The notes: a model not told the origin generated them from the letters alone. A DNA stretch of 64,000 nt from Planctomycetota bacterium (GCA_021781415.1 JAJXWW010000052.1:40466-104465); one strand, 5' to 3'. Shown: positions 9,366 through 18,122, numbered from the stretch's first letter. Numbers and translations are program-made.

Positions 9366-9998
9366 CTAACTCGCCCCGAACAGCGTTTTGCGCAGCGCGG
9401 GCAACAACTGCGTGAGAAAGTCTTCGCACGGTTCGTTCCGGCTCGACTCGTTCAGTCCGTTCAGTTCGCGCACCACATACAGCTTGTGCAACACCGGGCA
9501 ACGGGCGAATTGGAGTCTCGCCTCATCGGCGGCGTTCCAGTTCACGCCATCGCTCCATCCCCAATACAAACGCAAGCGCGTCTCGTCGGTAGCACTGTTG
9601 CGAATCGCGTCGGTCTTCCAGAAGCGATCGCCTCCACCGGCTTCGTAGCGATCCTTGAGGCCGATCTGAAACCCGCGCGCGCCGTAGCAGGCTTCCGGCG
9701 TGTGGATGGACACCGGGCCGGGACGACCGCAGAAAACCAGCAGCGACAAAACCGTTCCCGTCTTGCGGTGAACGTAGCGTCTCTTGAGGAACCCGGCCAC
9801 GCCACCGCCGGCTTCATCGGGTTTCACTTCCATCGCCTCGCCGTCCCACTCGCCCAATTCCAACGGGATGTCGTTGAGCCGTTCGGCGGCCTGCGTTGCT
9901 TCGATCGGCGGCGTCCATCGGTCGGTCCAAAAGCCGTGTACGATTCCGCATACCACCAGTGCGGTCGATCCGATGAGAGCGGCGATCCATCGCGTCAT
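9366..9998 (-). CDS. exosortase-associated EpsI-family protein (DUF3485)
   Basis: A 210-aa protein from ATG 9998. An N-terminal hydrophobic segment (about residues 5-22, WIAALIGSTALVVCGIVHGF) is followed by the periplasmic EpsI/DUF3485 fold: PLELGEWDGEAM, then SLLVFCGRPGPVSIHTPEAC leading into YGARGF (residues about 85-110), then LRLYWGWSDGVNW. In other bacteria EpsI is fused to or encoded beside exosortase and is needed for the polysaccharide system, with unknown chemistry. Here it stands alone between the Wzc-like gene and the sugar transferase, which supports the exosortase assignment of the locus. Confidence 0.88.
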   Translation of the reverse strand: MTRWIAALIGSTALVVCGIVHGFWTDRWTPPIEATQAAERLNDIPLELGEWDGEAMEVKPDEAGGGVAGFLKRRYVHRKTGTVLSLLVFCGRPGPVSIHTPEACYGARGFQIGLKDRYEAGGGDRFWKTDAIRNSATDETRLRLYWGWSDGVNWNAADEARLQFARCPVLHKLYVVRELNGLNESSRNEPCEDFLTQLLPALRKTLFGAS

Positions 9999-10028
9999 TG
10001 TTGAGTTCCTTATTCTTCGAGACTATCC

Positions 10029-10153
10029 ACAAAGCCCCCCTCGCCCCTGTATTCAGGGGAGAGGGGTCGGGGGTGAGGGGCGAGAATACTCGGAAAAACT
10101 CACCCCCTCACCCCAACCCCTCTCCCCCTGAGTACAGGGGGAGAGGGGCTTCT
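10029..10153. repeat. intergenic inverted repeat, family A, copy 1
   Basis: The gap between the EpsI and Wzc-like genes holds two G/C-rich arms (about 10034-10080 and 10103-10149) that are inverted imperfect copies of each other around a 22-bp spacer. Each arm itself contains a small hairpin around CCCCTGTATTCAGGGG or CCCCTGAGTACAGGGG. The same design recurs at 62328-62431. This looks like a REP/MITE-type non-coding repeat. A transcript through it would fold strongly and could modulate the operon. No coding potential is apparent. Confidence 0.75.
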
Positions 10154-10230
10154 CGGACAGCTTCTTACCGTCTTGCAACGCGATCCGAGGCTCGCTCGCG
10201 CCTTGGCTTGCGCCGCAAGTTTGTGCGAGA

Positions 10231-12498
10231 TTAATGGGCCACCATGCGAGCGCTGGCCGTGGCGGCCAGAGCTTCTTCCGGATCGGCCCCATTGATTACC
10301 GCGCCCATGACGCGGATGCCCAACGTCGTCAATCGTTGCGAGGCCGCATACACGCGCGGCATCTGGCTGACCTCGCGCAACACCGAGAGAATCACGGTAT
10401 CGACGCGCTGGCCGATCAACAGCGAATCCGTTGCCGACAACACCGGATGCGAGTCGATGACGATGAAATCGAACTCTTCCTGGAGTTTCTCGAAGATGCC
10501 CTCGACGCCATCGCGCGCCAGTGCGTGCAACACTTCGCGGTCCCATTGGCCCGCCGCCAAGAACGACAGACCGTCGAGCGGCGTCGGTTGTACCGCGTCG
10601 GCCATCTCGACTTCGGCGAGCAGCACCTCGGAAAATCCCGGCTGCATCGAAAGCTCGAAAAGTTGATGGGCCGACGGATGCCGTAGATCGCCGTCGATCA
10701 GCAGCGTCTTGCGACCGGCCCGCGCCAGACTGCCCGCAAGATGACACGCCACGGTCGTCTTGCCTTCGCCCTGCGTGGCGCTCGTTACCATGACGATGCG
10801 CGTATGCACGTCGTCGGCATCTCGCAACAGTTGCGTGCGCAGGGCGTCGATCGATTCGAGAGCGTGATGGTCTTCCACGGCCGCCTCGGTGTCCGCTCCC
10901 ACGAGATGATGTTCGAGGTTCGGTACGCTGGGAACCGCTCCGACGACGCGCAGACCCAGTCCGCGCGACACCTCCGCCGCCGAACGGATGCGACGCTGGC
11001 GCACATCCAACCACGCCACGCCCAAGCACACTCCCAAGAGCGCGACGACCGGGGCGGCGATGCTGCCGAGAATCTGTTTCTTCATGTCCTTCTTTTGCAG
11101 TTCGGCGTCTTGCAGTTTGGTGACGCGCGTGCCGGCCTGCAGATCGAGTTCTTCGCGGCGCAGTTTCAGATGGAGATCGTCGACAAACTTTTGTTCTTGC
11201 GCGATGAGTTGACGCAGCCGATCTTGCTCGACGTGATCGGCGAGTTTCATGGTATTCAAATCCTTATTAAACGCCTCCATGTCCTTGCCTAGCTCTTCAA
11301 AATGTTGCTTCATCGCTTTGATGGCGTTGGCTTTCGTCAGACGAACCTGTTCCAAGTCTTCCTTGCCCCCAGTTCCGGTCGTTGACACGGCCTCGGCGAG
11401 TTCGTCTTCCAACTCCTTCTTCCGCTTGTCGAAGCTCGCTTGCGCCGTCTTGATGCGACGTTTGCTGGACACCAGAGACGGATAGAGAACGCCCGGCGTT
11501 TTCTCCTCGAAATCGTCGATCAATTCTTGCAGCCTCGTCATTTCCGCCTTGAGTTTCTGCGCGATGGGGTCGGTCTTGACGGCGGCCGTTATCATCGCGG
11601 GGGTGACGGCGTTCTCCTTGATCGCGTTCATCTTGGCCACATGGCTGGCTAGGTCCGCTTCTTCTTGCTTGATCTTGAGGCGAAGGTCGTTGCGCGTCCG
11701 AGTGGCATCGCGGATATTCGCCTGCAACTCGCCGATCCGAAACAGGATCGTCTGCGAGTCCATATCGCCGCTCTCTTTCCGCATTCGCTCCAGCTTTTCC
11801 TGATTGTTTTTGAGCGCCGAGGAAGCCGAGGCCAGGGCGGTGTTCATCTCGGAGACTTTCTTCCGCCGCCCGGCTTGTTCGGCATAAACCACATCATCCA
11901 TGTACGAATCGAGAATGGCCTTGACGATGGCCAGCGAGACCTGCGGATCGTTGGACGACATCAGAACGGTAACTAGCTCCTGATTCTCCTGAAACTCGAC
12001 CTTCATTTCCTGTTCGATGTATTGAGCCGGTTCCATGCCGGTACGCGCTTCCAGGTTGAGCGCCTTCACTTCATCCTTCTTCAGAGCCGCCGACACGACG
12101 GGTCGGCTCATCAATTGGGCGGCTTGAGTCTTCAGATAAGTCAAAAAGTCGCCGTGATTCCCGCCGGGATTGTCGCCGATGCGCGGCGACTCGAAGGCGA
12201 CGCGAACTCGCCCGAAGGCGATATACTTCGGCGACAGCAGGAACCATGCAGCCATGCCAGCGAGAACGGCCAGCGTACCGCCCAGCGCGGCGGCCGTCAT
12301 CCATCGACGGCGCAAGGCATGCAAATAGCTTGACACATCCGGTGAGGATCCCATCGGCTCCGGCATCGCGTAGAGATGGGAGTCGCCCACCGAGCCGCGG
12401 CGCGAAGGTTCGATGCGTCCGGCGACGGGTTTAGCACTTCCGCGCGAAGTGGGAGAATTCTTGGCCGGGTCGGGGAAAGCAGCATCTATCGGTGACAC
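10231..12498 (-). CDS. Wzc-like polysaccharide chain-length / tyrosine-autokinase family protein
   Basis: I chose the GTG at 12498, with GGAG 8 nt upstream, giving 755 aa; the frame is open to 12624. Layout: short disordered start, first membrane helix about residues 67-88 (AAALGGTLAVLAGMAAWFLL), a Wzz-type periplasmic region with long coiled coils (about 190-460), a second helix about 470-492, and then a cytoplasmic P-loop ATPase. Walker A is TSATQGEGKTTVACHLAGSL, about residues 573-590; the Walker A' element is KTLLIDGDLRHP and Walker B is FDFIVIDSHPV. It drives polymer length control and export of the exopolysaccharide. The C-terminus ends ATASARMVAH with no tyrosine cluster, so self-phosphorylation of a Tyr tail as in E. 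coli Wzc is unlikely. Confidence 0.92.
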   Translation of the reverse strand: MSPIDAAFPDPAKNSPTSRGSAKPVAGRIEPSRRGSVGDSHLYAMPEPMGSSPDVSSYLHALRRRWMTAAALGGTLAVLAGMAAWFLLSPKYIAFGRVRVAFESPRIGDNPGGNHGDFLTYLKTQAAQLMSRPVVSAALKKDEVKALNLEARTGMEPAQYIEQEMKVEFQENQELVTVLMSSNDPQVSLAIVKAILDSYMDDVVYAEQAGRRKKVSEMNTALASASSALKNNQEKLERMRKESGDMDSQTILFRIGELQANIRDATRTRNDLRLKIKQEEADLASHVAKMNAIKENAVTPAMITAAVKTDPIAQKLKAEMTRLQELIDDFEEKTPGVLYPSLVSSKRRIKTAQASFDKRKKELEDELAEAVSTTGTGGKEDLEQVRLTKANAIKAMKQHFEELGKDMEAFNKDLNTMKLADHVEQDRLRQLIAQEQKFVDDLHLKLRREELDLQAGTRVTKLQDAELQKKDMKKQILGSIAAPVVALLGVCLGVAWLDVRQRRIRSAAEVSRGLGLRVVGAVPSVPNLEHHLVGADTEAAVEDHHALESIDALRTQLLRDADDVHTRIVMVTSATQGEGKTTVACHLAGSLARAGRKTLLIDGDLRHPSAHQLFELSMQPGFSEVLLAEVEMADAVQPTPLDGLSFLAAGQWDREVLHALARDGVEGIFEKLQEEFDFIVIDSHPVLSATDSLLIGQRVDTVILSVLREVSQMPRVYAASQRLTTLGIRVMGAVINGADPEEALAATASARMVAH

Positions 12499-12636
12499 GA
12501 GTGAATCTCCGTTATCGTGGTGAATCCGTTCGCACAATACCCCGGCACACGCGGTCGCAGGTGCATCCCTGCGTCGTCCGGCCATGGAGCGGCATGACAA
12601 CTCCGTTTGCCGGTTCCGATGCAATAGTTGCGGAGT

Positions 12637-13629
12637 TTAACGACGATCGATGCCATGCTTCGCGGTCAGTGGCGAGGCCGCCGGACGCGGTTGACGGGAG
12701 CGCATCGGCGGCGCTTTGCGGACTCGCCGCGACACGGGAGCGACCACCACCTTGGGCTTCGCGGGGGGTGGCTCGACGAATAGATGCGATAAGATCTTCA
12801 GTTCCACGGCCAAGAACAACAGCCCCAGCGGCATCATCAACCAACCGCCTAAATCGTGAAAAAAGACATTGGCCGTGTCGCTATTGGTCGTCTCGTGAAG
12901 AATCCCCGTCGCCGTGATGCGCAGAATGTTCGAGACGATGGCGATGGGAATGGCACTCGCGAGCAGAATCAGCTTATCGAGCCAGGGACGGCGTGCTATC
13001 AGAGCCATGGCCGCCGACAGAGCCGCGAACACCATGAGCATGCGCAAGCCGCTGCACGCCTCCACGACGTTCAGTCGCGCTTCGTTCAACACGATGACGT
13101 TGCCTTCGGACAAGGCCGGCAGGCCGATAGTCTGCATGAGAAAGGTGGCCACGGTGGTAGCCAAACTTTGCAGAGGGGCGGACAGAGCCGTGGAATAGCG
13201 ATACGGCAGCGGGAGCATGAATGCCAGATAGAGAATCGCCGGCCACGCCCACCGAAAGGCCGCCCACCCGCCCAACAGCCAGAAGGCCCCGGCCACACAC
13301 GGCACGATGGCTAAGTAATCCAGCGATAGATAGAACCAATAAACCCCGGCCAAACGCATGCCGAGGCCGAACGTCAACAACAGCGTGCCGAATATCAATC
13401 CCGGACGCAGTTCGGCGCGCCGCAAGTGATCCCGTCGCAGCCAGAGGAGGAACGCTGAAAACGCGGGTACCAGGAAGCCGTGCGAATACTGATCGTTGGT
13501 GCGCCAGACGTAAACGAGATCCGCCAGTGTGCTTCCGAAGGCCCACAAAAAGCAAACGGATACCAGCGCGACCGGCAAAAGCGAACGGATGGAAACACGC
13601 GAAGAAATAAGGTTCGTCGGAGACGTCAT
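12637..13629 (-). CDS. exosortase (EpsH/Xrt family)
   Basis: A 330-aa multi-helix membrane protein from ATG 13629, with AAAGGA just upstream; the frame is open to 13761. It carries the family hallmark NDQYSHGFLVP (residues about 45-55) and the exosortase catalytic triad: Cys192 in VVEACSGLRML, Arg237 in SNILRITATG and His258 in FFHDLGGW. These are the transpeptidase-like residues described for EpsH/archaeosortase enzymes that cleave PEP-CTERM-like sorting tails. The C-terminal ~50 residues are basic and Pro-rich. It is the first gene of the exopolysaccharide operon. I cannot assign the exosortase subtype, and no sorting-tail substrate is seen in the window. Confidence 0.93.
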   Translation of the reverse strand: MTSPTNLISSRVSIRSLLPVALVSVCFLWAFGSTLADLVYVWRTNDQYSHGFLVPAFSAFLLWLRRDHLRRAELRPGLIFGTLLLTFGLGMRLAGVYWFYLSLDYLAIVPCVAGAFWLLGGWAAFRWAWPAILYLAFMLPLPYRYSTALSAPLQSLATTVATFLMQTIGLPALSEGNVIVLNEARLNVVEACSGLRMLMVFAALSAAMALIARRPWLDKLILLASAIPIAIVSNILRITATGILHETTNSDTANVFFHDLGGWLMMPLGLLFLAVELKILSHLFVEPPPAKPKVVVAPVSRRVRKAPPMRSRQPRPAASPLTAKHGIDRR

Positions 13630-14143
13630 GGCATCCTTTCCCTGGTGTCGCAGGCCGAATCGTTGAGAACCCATCGCTTCGACGGGTAAGCCGCAAGAAA
13701 ATCTCGACATCCTTGCCGACGGACCTCGGAGGGCCGATCTTGCGATTTCACAACGAAACATACACTCGCTCGATCCTCCGATCGGCGGTGGCCGAATGGA
13801 GGAAGTTTACGGCGTGGGGCGATGTTACTGTCTTCGGGCAGTGCAAGTCAAGACGGGTTCGCAACCGTTGAAATAGGTAAAAGGCTGAGTTTGGGCTTAA
13901 AAAAGCGACTGTTTCATGCTTCGTCGGTTGGGCGCTCCGGGGCGCGAGTCACGATCGCGCAATCTGAGTCGTCGCCGTCGAATCGTTATTCTCCGCTTTA
14001 TTGACATACCTTCTCACTCGGTGGACATCGAAAGAGAAAGTCTCTCGGATTTTCGGCGCAGGACACACGAACGCGCGTGTAGACTACTTTTGCCCTGCCG
14101 ACCCCACAGCTCGACCAACAACGATGGATGCAACGGGTGGTAC
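13630..14143. other. divergent intergenic region between exosortase and protease genes
   Basis: About 510 bp with no convincing gene; the frames running through it are upstream extensions of the neighbours. It must hold the promoter of the exopolysaccharide operon (minus) and of the protease (plus). The only candidate I see is on the minus strand at 13822-13851. No strong hairpin is visible. Confidence 0.6.
13822..13851 (-). promoter_or_regulatory. possible sigma70-type promoter of the exopolysaccharide operon
   Basis: Minus strand: TTGACT (13846-13851), 18-bp spacer, TAACAT (13822-13827), about 190 bp upstream of the exosortase start. The -35 matches 5 of 6 consensus positions and the -10 matches 4 of 6. 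Such matches occur by chance, so this is weak. Confidence 0.25.
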
Positions 14144-15541
14144 ATGCGAACGATTCGCGTCGATCGGCGAACCGCACGAAATCAGGCTCGCCGCGGTTTT
14201 TTCCTTTCGTTGGTGTCTCTCCTCCTTATTGCCTCCCTCGGTTCGCTTTCGTTTCAAGCCGCGCGCTCTTCGGTTCCAGGCGGATACGGCGAACAAGATG
14301 CCTCGCTCAAGGGGACGGGTAGCGAGTCGGCGGAGCGGGTTCGCATCTTGGAGCGACTCGGCGTTTCCGCGTGGCATGCGCGGGGATGGCGCGGTCGAGG
14401 CATGAAGGTTGCGATTCTCGATTCGGGGTTTCACGGCTATCGAGAACATTTGGGAAAGGCGCTGCCGAAGTCGGTCTCCGTTCGTTCGTTCCGCTTCGAC
14501 GGCAATCTCGAAGCGAAGGACAGTCAACACGGCATCCTATGCGCCGAGGTCATTCACTCTCTCGCGCCGGAGGCCGACCTGTTATTGGCAAACTGGGAAC
14601 CGGAGCATCCCCAACAATTTCTCGCCGCCGTGCGTTGGGCGCGCCGAGAGGGAGCGCGGATCGTCTCCTGTTCGATCATCATGCCGACTTGGAGCGATTG
14701 CGAGGGACGGGGCCGCGTTCACGACGAATTAACGCGCCTCCTCTCGCCAACGGGAGGAGAGGGACACGCTCTCTTTTTCGCCAGCGCCGGGAACACGGCT
14801 CAGCGTCATTGGAGCGGATCGTTCGAGGACGGCGGCGACGGGTATCACGTCTGGAAACGTGACGACGGCATCGCACTCACCGAAAATGTCATTCGACCGT
14901 GGGGCCGCGAGCGCGTATCGGTCGAATTGTGTTGTCCTAGTGGCGATCGCTACGAAGTATCGGTCCTCGACGCATCGACGAAGGAGGTCGTAACCGGAGC
15001 GACGAGCAGAGAAATCGGTGGAGCCAATTGCGCCGTGGCGGCCTTTATCCCTGAAACGGATCGTGAATATCGCGTGCGCGTTCATGCCTTGGGGAAGGCG
15101 AAAGGGAAGTTTCATCTCGTCGTCTTGGGGGGGAGTTTGTTACACGCTCGCTCGGTGGGAAGCATCCCCTTTCCCGGCGATGGAGCCGAGGTGATAGCCG
15201 TCGGGGCCGTCGATACTTTGGGTCGAAGACTGACCTACAGTTCCTGCGGCGCGAAGGGAGGCCCGATCAAACCCGACTTTGTAGCCACGGTTCCGTTTCC
15301 GAGCGGCTGGCGTTCGCGTCCCTTCGCCGGTACGTCCGCAGCCGCTCCGCAGGCGGGCGCGCTCGCCGCGCTGCTCTGGTCGCGCCATCCCGAATGGAAA
15401 GCCGAGCAAATCCGAGAGGCTCTCCAGAACGCCACTCGGCCTTGCTCGGCAGATAGTGCAACCTGGGAGACCGGCCGCGGATTGATGCGTCTCCCCGAAC
15501 CGACGACGCTCTCCAAACCGAGTCGATCCTTTGTACCTTGA
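14144..15541 (+). CDS. secreted subtilisin-like (S8) serine protease
   Basis: I chose ATG 14144 (MRTIRVDRRTARNQARRGFF), which gives a typical signal peptide: basic residues, then FLSLVSLLLIASLGSLSF at about 20-37. The frame is open to 13916, but the upstream part is Arg-rich and implausible. The 465-aa product has the S8 triad: Asp93 (VAILDSGFHG), His129 (DSQHGILCAEV) and Ser398 (FAGTSAAAPQAG), with Asn217 (SAGNTAQ) for the oxyanion hole. Residues about 245-340 are an insert within the catalytic domain. It is divergently placed beside the exosortase operon. Whether it processes surface proteins of that system is only a possibility. Confidence 0.9.
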   Translation: MRTIRVDRRTARNQARRGFFLSLVSLLLIASLGSLSFQAARSSVPGGYGEQDASLKGTGSESAERVRILERLGVSAWHARGWRGRGMKVAILDSGFHGYREHLGKALPKSVSVRSFRFDGNLEAKDSQHGILCAEVIHSLAPEADLLLANWEPEHPQQFLAAVRWARREGARIVSCSIIMPTWSDCEGRGRVHDELTRLLSPTGGEGHALFFASAGNTAQRHWSGSFEDGGDGYHVWKRDDGIALTENVIRPWGRERVSVELCCPSGDRYEVSVLDASTKEVVTGATSREIGGANCAVAAFIPETDREYRVRVHALGKAKGKFHLVVLGGSLLHARSVGSIPFPGDGAEVIAVGAVDTLGRRLTYSSCGAKGGPIKPDFVATVPFPSGWRSRPFAGTSAAAPQAGALAALLWSRHPEWKAEQIREALQNATRPCSADSATWETGRGLMRLPEPTTLSKPSRSFVP

Positions 15542-15576
15542 GGATCGAGATGCGCTGCGATCCTCTTCGTCGATCT

Positions 15577-16290
15577 CTAGCCCTTCTTGCGCTTCGTCGG
15601 CTGATCTTCGCCGGTTGCGGTCCACTGACGGCCGATGGTGTCTAACGACGGCGGTTGGGGGACGCGGGGAACTTCCAGACCGAGTGCCTCGATTCGCTGT
15701 TCGCGAACCTTGGCCGTCTTCACGCCGAAAGCCTTGTCCCGTTCGGCGACGACCTTGTCGTCCTGTTGACCGTCGGCGGTCAGCGACCACATCAACAGCG
15801 GCTCGCCCATCGGCACCGGCGTCTTGGGATCGGGCCAGGTGTGCCAAGTCTTGCCCCAAGTCGTCAGCAGACCCTTCATGAACTTCATTTCGTCGTCCGG
15901 CGTCATCTCCGGAGCGATGAGGCCGCCGGCCAGCACTTCGTAGGTGTGCGGATGCCAATACTTCTTTTCTTCGTCCGGCAAATTGCGGAATAGTCGATCC
16001 GAAATGATGTATTCGACGCCGAGGAGTCGCGCCTTGTTTCCCATCGCATCGTACAGTAGGCATTGGTGCATCTCTTCGCCTACCATGCCGCAGAAATGTT
16101 GCGTGATAATCTGGATCTTCGGGTCTTTCTTGGCGACGTGAATGCCGCAAAAGTGGGCCGCATGATTGCCGAGCGGTGTCGCATTCTCTCCCTTGCGCGG
16201 GCGGCTATCGTGGGCTTCCGCCGCCGCGCCACAGACCGTCAATCCCGTGCCCAAGACACCGAGACTCTCCAACAGTTCGCGTCGATTCAT
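15577..16290 (-). CDS. DUF1264-domain protein (OBAP-like)
   Basis: A 237-aa protein from ATG 16290. The N-terminus MNRRELLESLGVLGTGLTVCGAAAEA resembles a Tat-like or plain signal peptide without a clear twin-Arg consensus. Residues about 45-165 match DUF1264: HFCGIHVAKKDPKIQIITQH, FCGMVGEEMHQCLLYD, ARLLGVEYIISDRLF, YWHPHTYEVLAGGLI. Several His and Cys residues are conserved in that core. The family includes plant oil-body-associated proteins and bacterial proteins, and has no established reaction. It is the last gene of the minus-strand sulfur cluster, 101 bp after the CoA-disulfide-reductase-like gene, so co-transcription is plausible but not proven. Confidence 0.85.
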   Translation of the reverse strand: MNRRELLESLGVLGTGLTVCGAAAEAHDSRPRKGENATPLGNHAAHFCGIHVAKKDPKIQIITQHFCGMVGEEMHQCLLYDAMGNKARLLGVEYIISDRLFRNLPDEEKKYWHPHTYEVLAGGLIAPEMTPDDEMKFMKGLLTTWGKTWHTWPDPKTPVPMGEPLLMWSLTADGQQDDKVVAERDKAFGVKTAKVREQRIEALGLEVPRVPQPPSLDTIGRQWTATGEDQPTKRKKG

Positions 16291-16305
16291 CGTTGCTTGC
16301 TCCTT

Positions 16306-16346
16306 GGGAATCTCCTTCGAGCCGCGTTCCTTCGAGGGGGATTCCC
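16306..16346. other. imperfect inverted repeat between the CoA-disulfide-reductase-like and DUF1264 genes
   Basis: Arms at 16306-16320 and 16332-16346 pair over 15 positions with two mismatches around an 11-nt loop. It lies in the 101-bp gap and could act as an attenuator or processing site, or be a repeat. No T-run follows it. Confidence 0.4.
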
Positions 16347-16391
16347 TAGACCCGAAGGACGACGAGGAAAGGAAAGGTGAGAGCTTTCACT

Positions 16392-18050
16392 TCATTTTAT
16401 AGCCGCGACTTGCTCCGGATGATGCAACCGATAGGTCGTGTAACCGCCGCCGAGATTCACGACATCGAAGCCTTTTTGCGCGAGAATCCGCGCGGCGAGA
16501 TAGCCGCGCTGGCCGACTTGGCAATACGCCGCGATCCGGCGCTCGCGCGGCATATCAGATAATCGAGATCGCAATTCATCGACGGGTATATTGACGGCGT
16601 TGGGCACATGGCCCACGGCGTATTCCTGCGACGTTCGCACGTCGAGGAGATACCAGGCGTCGGGACGCGCGGCCACCGTCTCCCAATCGCTTTGAGGATG
16701 ATCGCCGCGCAGTAGTCCCGCGGCGACGAAGCCGGCCATGTTCACCGGATCCTTGGCCGAGCCGAATTGCGGAGCGTAGCACAATTCCATCTCTTCGAGA
16801 TCGTAGACGGTCATTCCCGCTTGAATGGCGACGGCCAAAACGTCGATGCGCTTATCCACTCCCGCGCCGCCGACCGCCTGCGCTCCGAGCAATTGTCCCG
16901 TTTGCGGATCGAATAACACCTTGAGAGACATTGGCTGCGCACCGGGATAATAACCGGCGTGGTTCGCCGGATGGACGTACACCTTGCGATAGGGTTTGCC
17001 GAGCCTTTTAAGTGTCTTTTCTGCCGCGCCGGTGAGGGCGGCCACGCGGTCGAAGAAACCAACGATGGCCGTACCCTGCGTACCGCGATAGCGCGAACGC
17101 CTTCCGAAAATGTTGTCGGCGGCGATGCGCCCTTGACGATTGGCGGGACCGGCCAGCGGAACTTGCGTTTTATCGCCGGTGACGAAATCGACGGTCTCGA
17201 TGGCGTCGCCGACGGCGTAGATGTCGGGGTCCGAGGTTTGCAAGTATTCGTCGACCCGAATCCCGCCGCGTGGACCAACCTCGAGTCCGGCTTCGACGGC
17301 GAGTCGATTTTCGGGCCGAACGCCGATACCCACGATCACCAATTGAGCCGTCAACGTCTCTCCGACGTTAAGGCGTAGCACCAATCCTTGTTCCGAAGGC
17401 GCGATCGCTTCGACCGTTTGTCCGAGCTGCACGACGACACCCTTGGCGGTCAATTCCACGGCGAGTGGCGTCGTCATCTCCGCATCGAACGGCGGCAGGA
17501 TTTGATTGGCCAATTCCAGTATCGTCGTCTTAATGCCCTGCCGCACCAATCCCTCGGCCAACTCCAGGCCGATGAACCCCGCGCCGACGATGACCGCTTC
17601 GCGGACGTTGGCGTTCAACGCCTGCTTGATGCGGTCGGTATCGCTCAAGTTGCGCAGCGTGTACACGCCGGGTTGATCGATGCCGGGAATGGGTGGTCGA
17701 AACGGCGCGGCCCCCGGCGCGAGGATCAATTTGTCGTAGGGTTGAGCGTACTCGCGGTCATCGTCCAAATCGTGAACGCGCACCGTCTTCGCCGCACGGT
17801 CGATTGACACCACGGAAGAACGAGTCCGCACGTCCAGCTTGAAACGCTGGCGCAGGCGTTCCGGCGTGACCACCAAGAGTTTGTCGCGCTGCGCGATCGT
17901 GCCGCCGATGTAATAAGGCAGTCCGCAATTGGCGAACGATACGTCCGGGCCTCGCTCCAGAAGCACGATGTCGGCGTCTTCGGACAGACGCCGCGCTCGC
18001 GCCGCAGCAGACGCACCACCGGCCACGCCGCCGATAATGACGAGTTTCAT
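16392..18050 (-). CDS. CoA-disulfide reductase-like FAD/NAD(P) oxidoreductase fused to a rhodanese domain
   Basis: A 552-aa protein. I prefer ATG 18050 (MKLVIIGGVAGGASAAARAR), with GGAG 9 nt upstream; an in-frame ATG at 18056 is too close to the ribosome site. It has an FAD-binding GxGxxG-type start, the single redox Cys42 in SFANCGLPYYIGG typical of CoA-disulfide reductase/Nox/polysulfide reductase enzymes, an NAD-binding AVIVGAGFIGLELAEG stretch, and a dimerisation domain. The C-terminal rhodanese domain (about 460-552) has its persulfide Cys near residue 510 (AAYCQVGQRGY). Related fusions reduce CoA persulfide or polysulfide. It lies in a rhodanese-rich operon, which supports sulfane-sulfur handling in the cytoplasm. 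Confidence 0.92.
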   Translation of the reverse strand: MKLVIIGGVAGGASAAARARRLSEDADIVLLERGPDVSFANCGLPYYIGGTIAQRDKLLVVTPERLRQRFKLDVRTRSSVVSIDRAAKTVRVHDLDDDREYAQPYDKLILAPGAAPFRPPIPGIDQPGVYTLRNLSDTDRIKQALNANVREAVIVGAGFIGLELAEGLVRQGIKTTILELANQILPPFDAEMTTPLAVELTAKGVVVQLGQTVEAIAPSEQGLVLRLNVGETLTAQLVIVGIGVRPENRLAVEAGLEVGPRGGIRVDEYLQTSDPDIYAVGDAIETVDFVTGDKTQVPLAGPANRQGRIAADNIFGRRSRYRGTQGTAIVGFFDRVAALTGAAEKTLKRLGKPYRKVYVHPANHAGYYPGAQPMSLKVLFDPQTGQLLGAQAVGGAGVDKRIDVLAVAIQAGMTVYDLEEMELCYAPQFGSAKDPVNMAGFVAAGLLRGDHPQSDWETVAARPDAWYLLDVRTSQEYAVGHVPNAVNIPVDELRSRLSDMPRERRIAAYCQVGQRGYLAARILAQKGFDVVNLGGGYTTYRLHHPEQVAAIK

Positions 18051-18084
18051 AGTCATTTACTCCATAACATCCGGCGATCCGCCT

Positions 18085-18115
18085 GGAGATCGGGAGTCCT
18101 CGACTCCCGATCTCC
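18085..18115. other. perfect 14-bp stem / 3-nt loop inverted repeat
   Basis: The arms at 18085-18098 (GGAGATCGGGAGTC) and 18102-18115 are perfect reverse complements with loop CTC. It lies between the stop of the periplasmic rhodanese (18123) and the start of the CoA-disulfide-reductase-like gene (18050). A transcript would form a very stable hairpin, so partial termination, mRNA processing or a REP-type insert are the options. No T-tract follows on the minus strand. Confidence 0.8.
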
Positions 18116-18122
18116 GGGGAGG

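Noticed and set aside
10029..10153. G/C-rich inverted repeat considered as an insertion-sequence end
   Set aside because: No transposase frame nearby and no target duplication seen, so listed only as a repeat.
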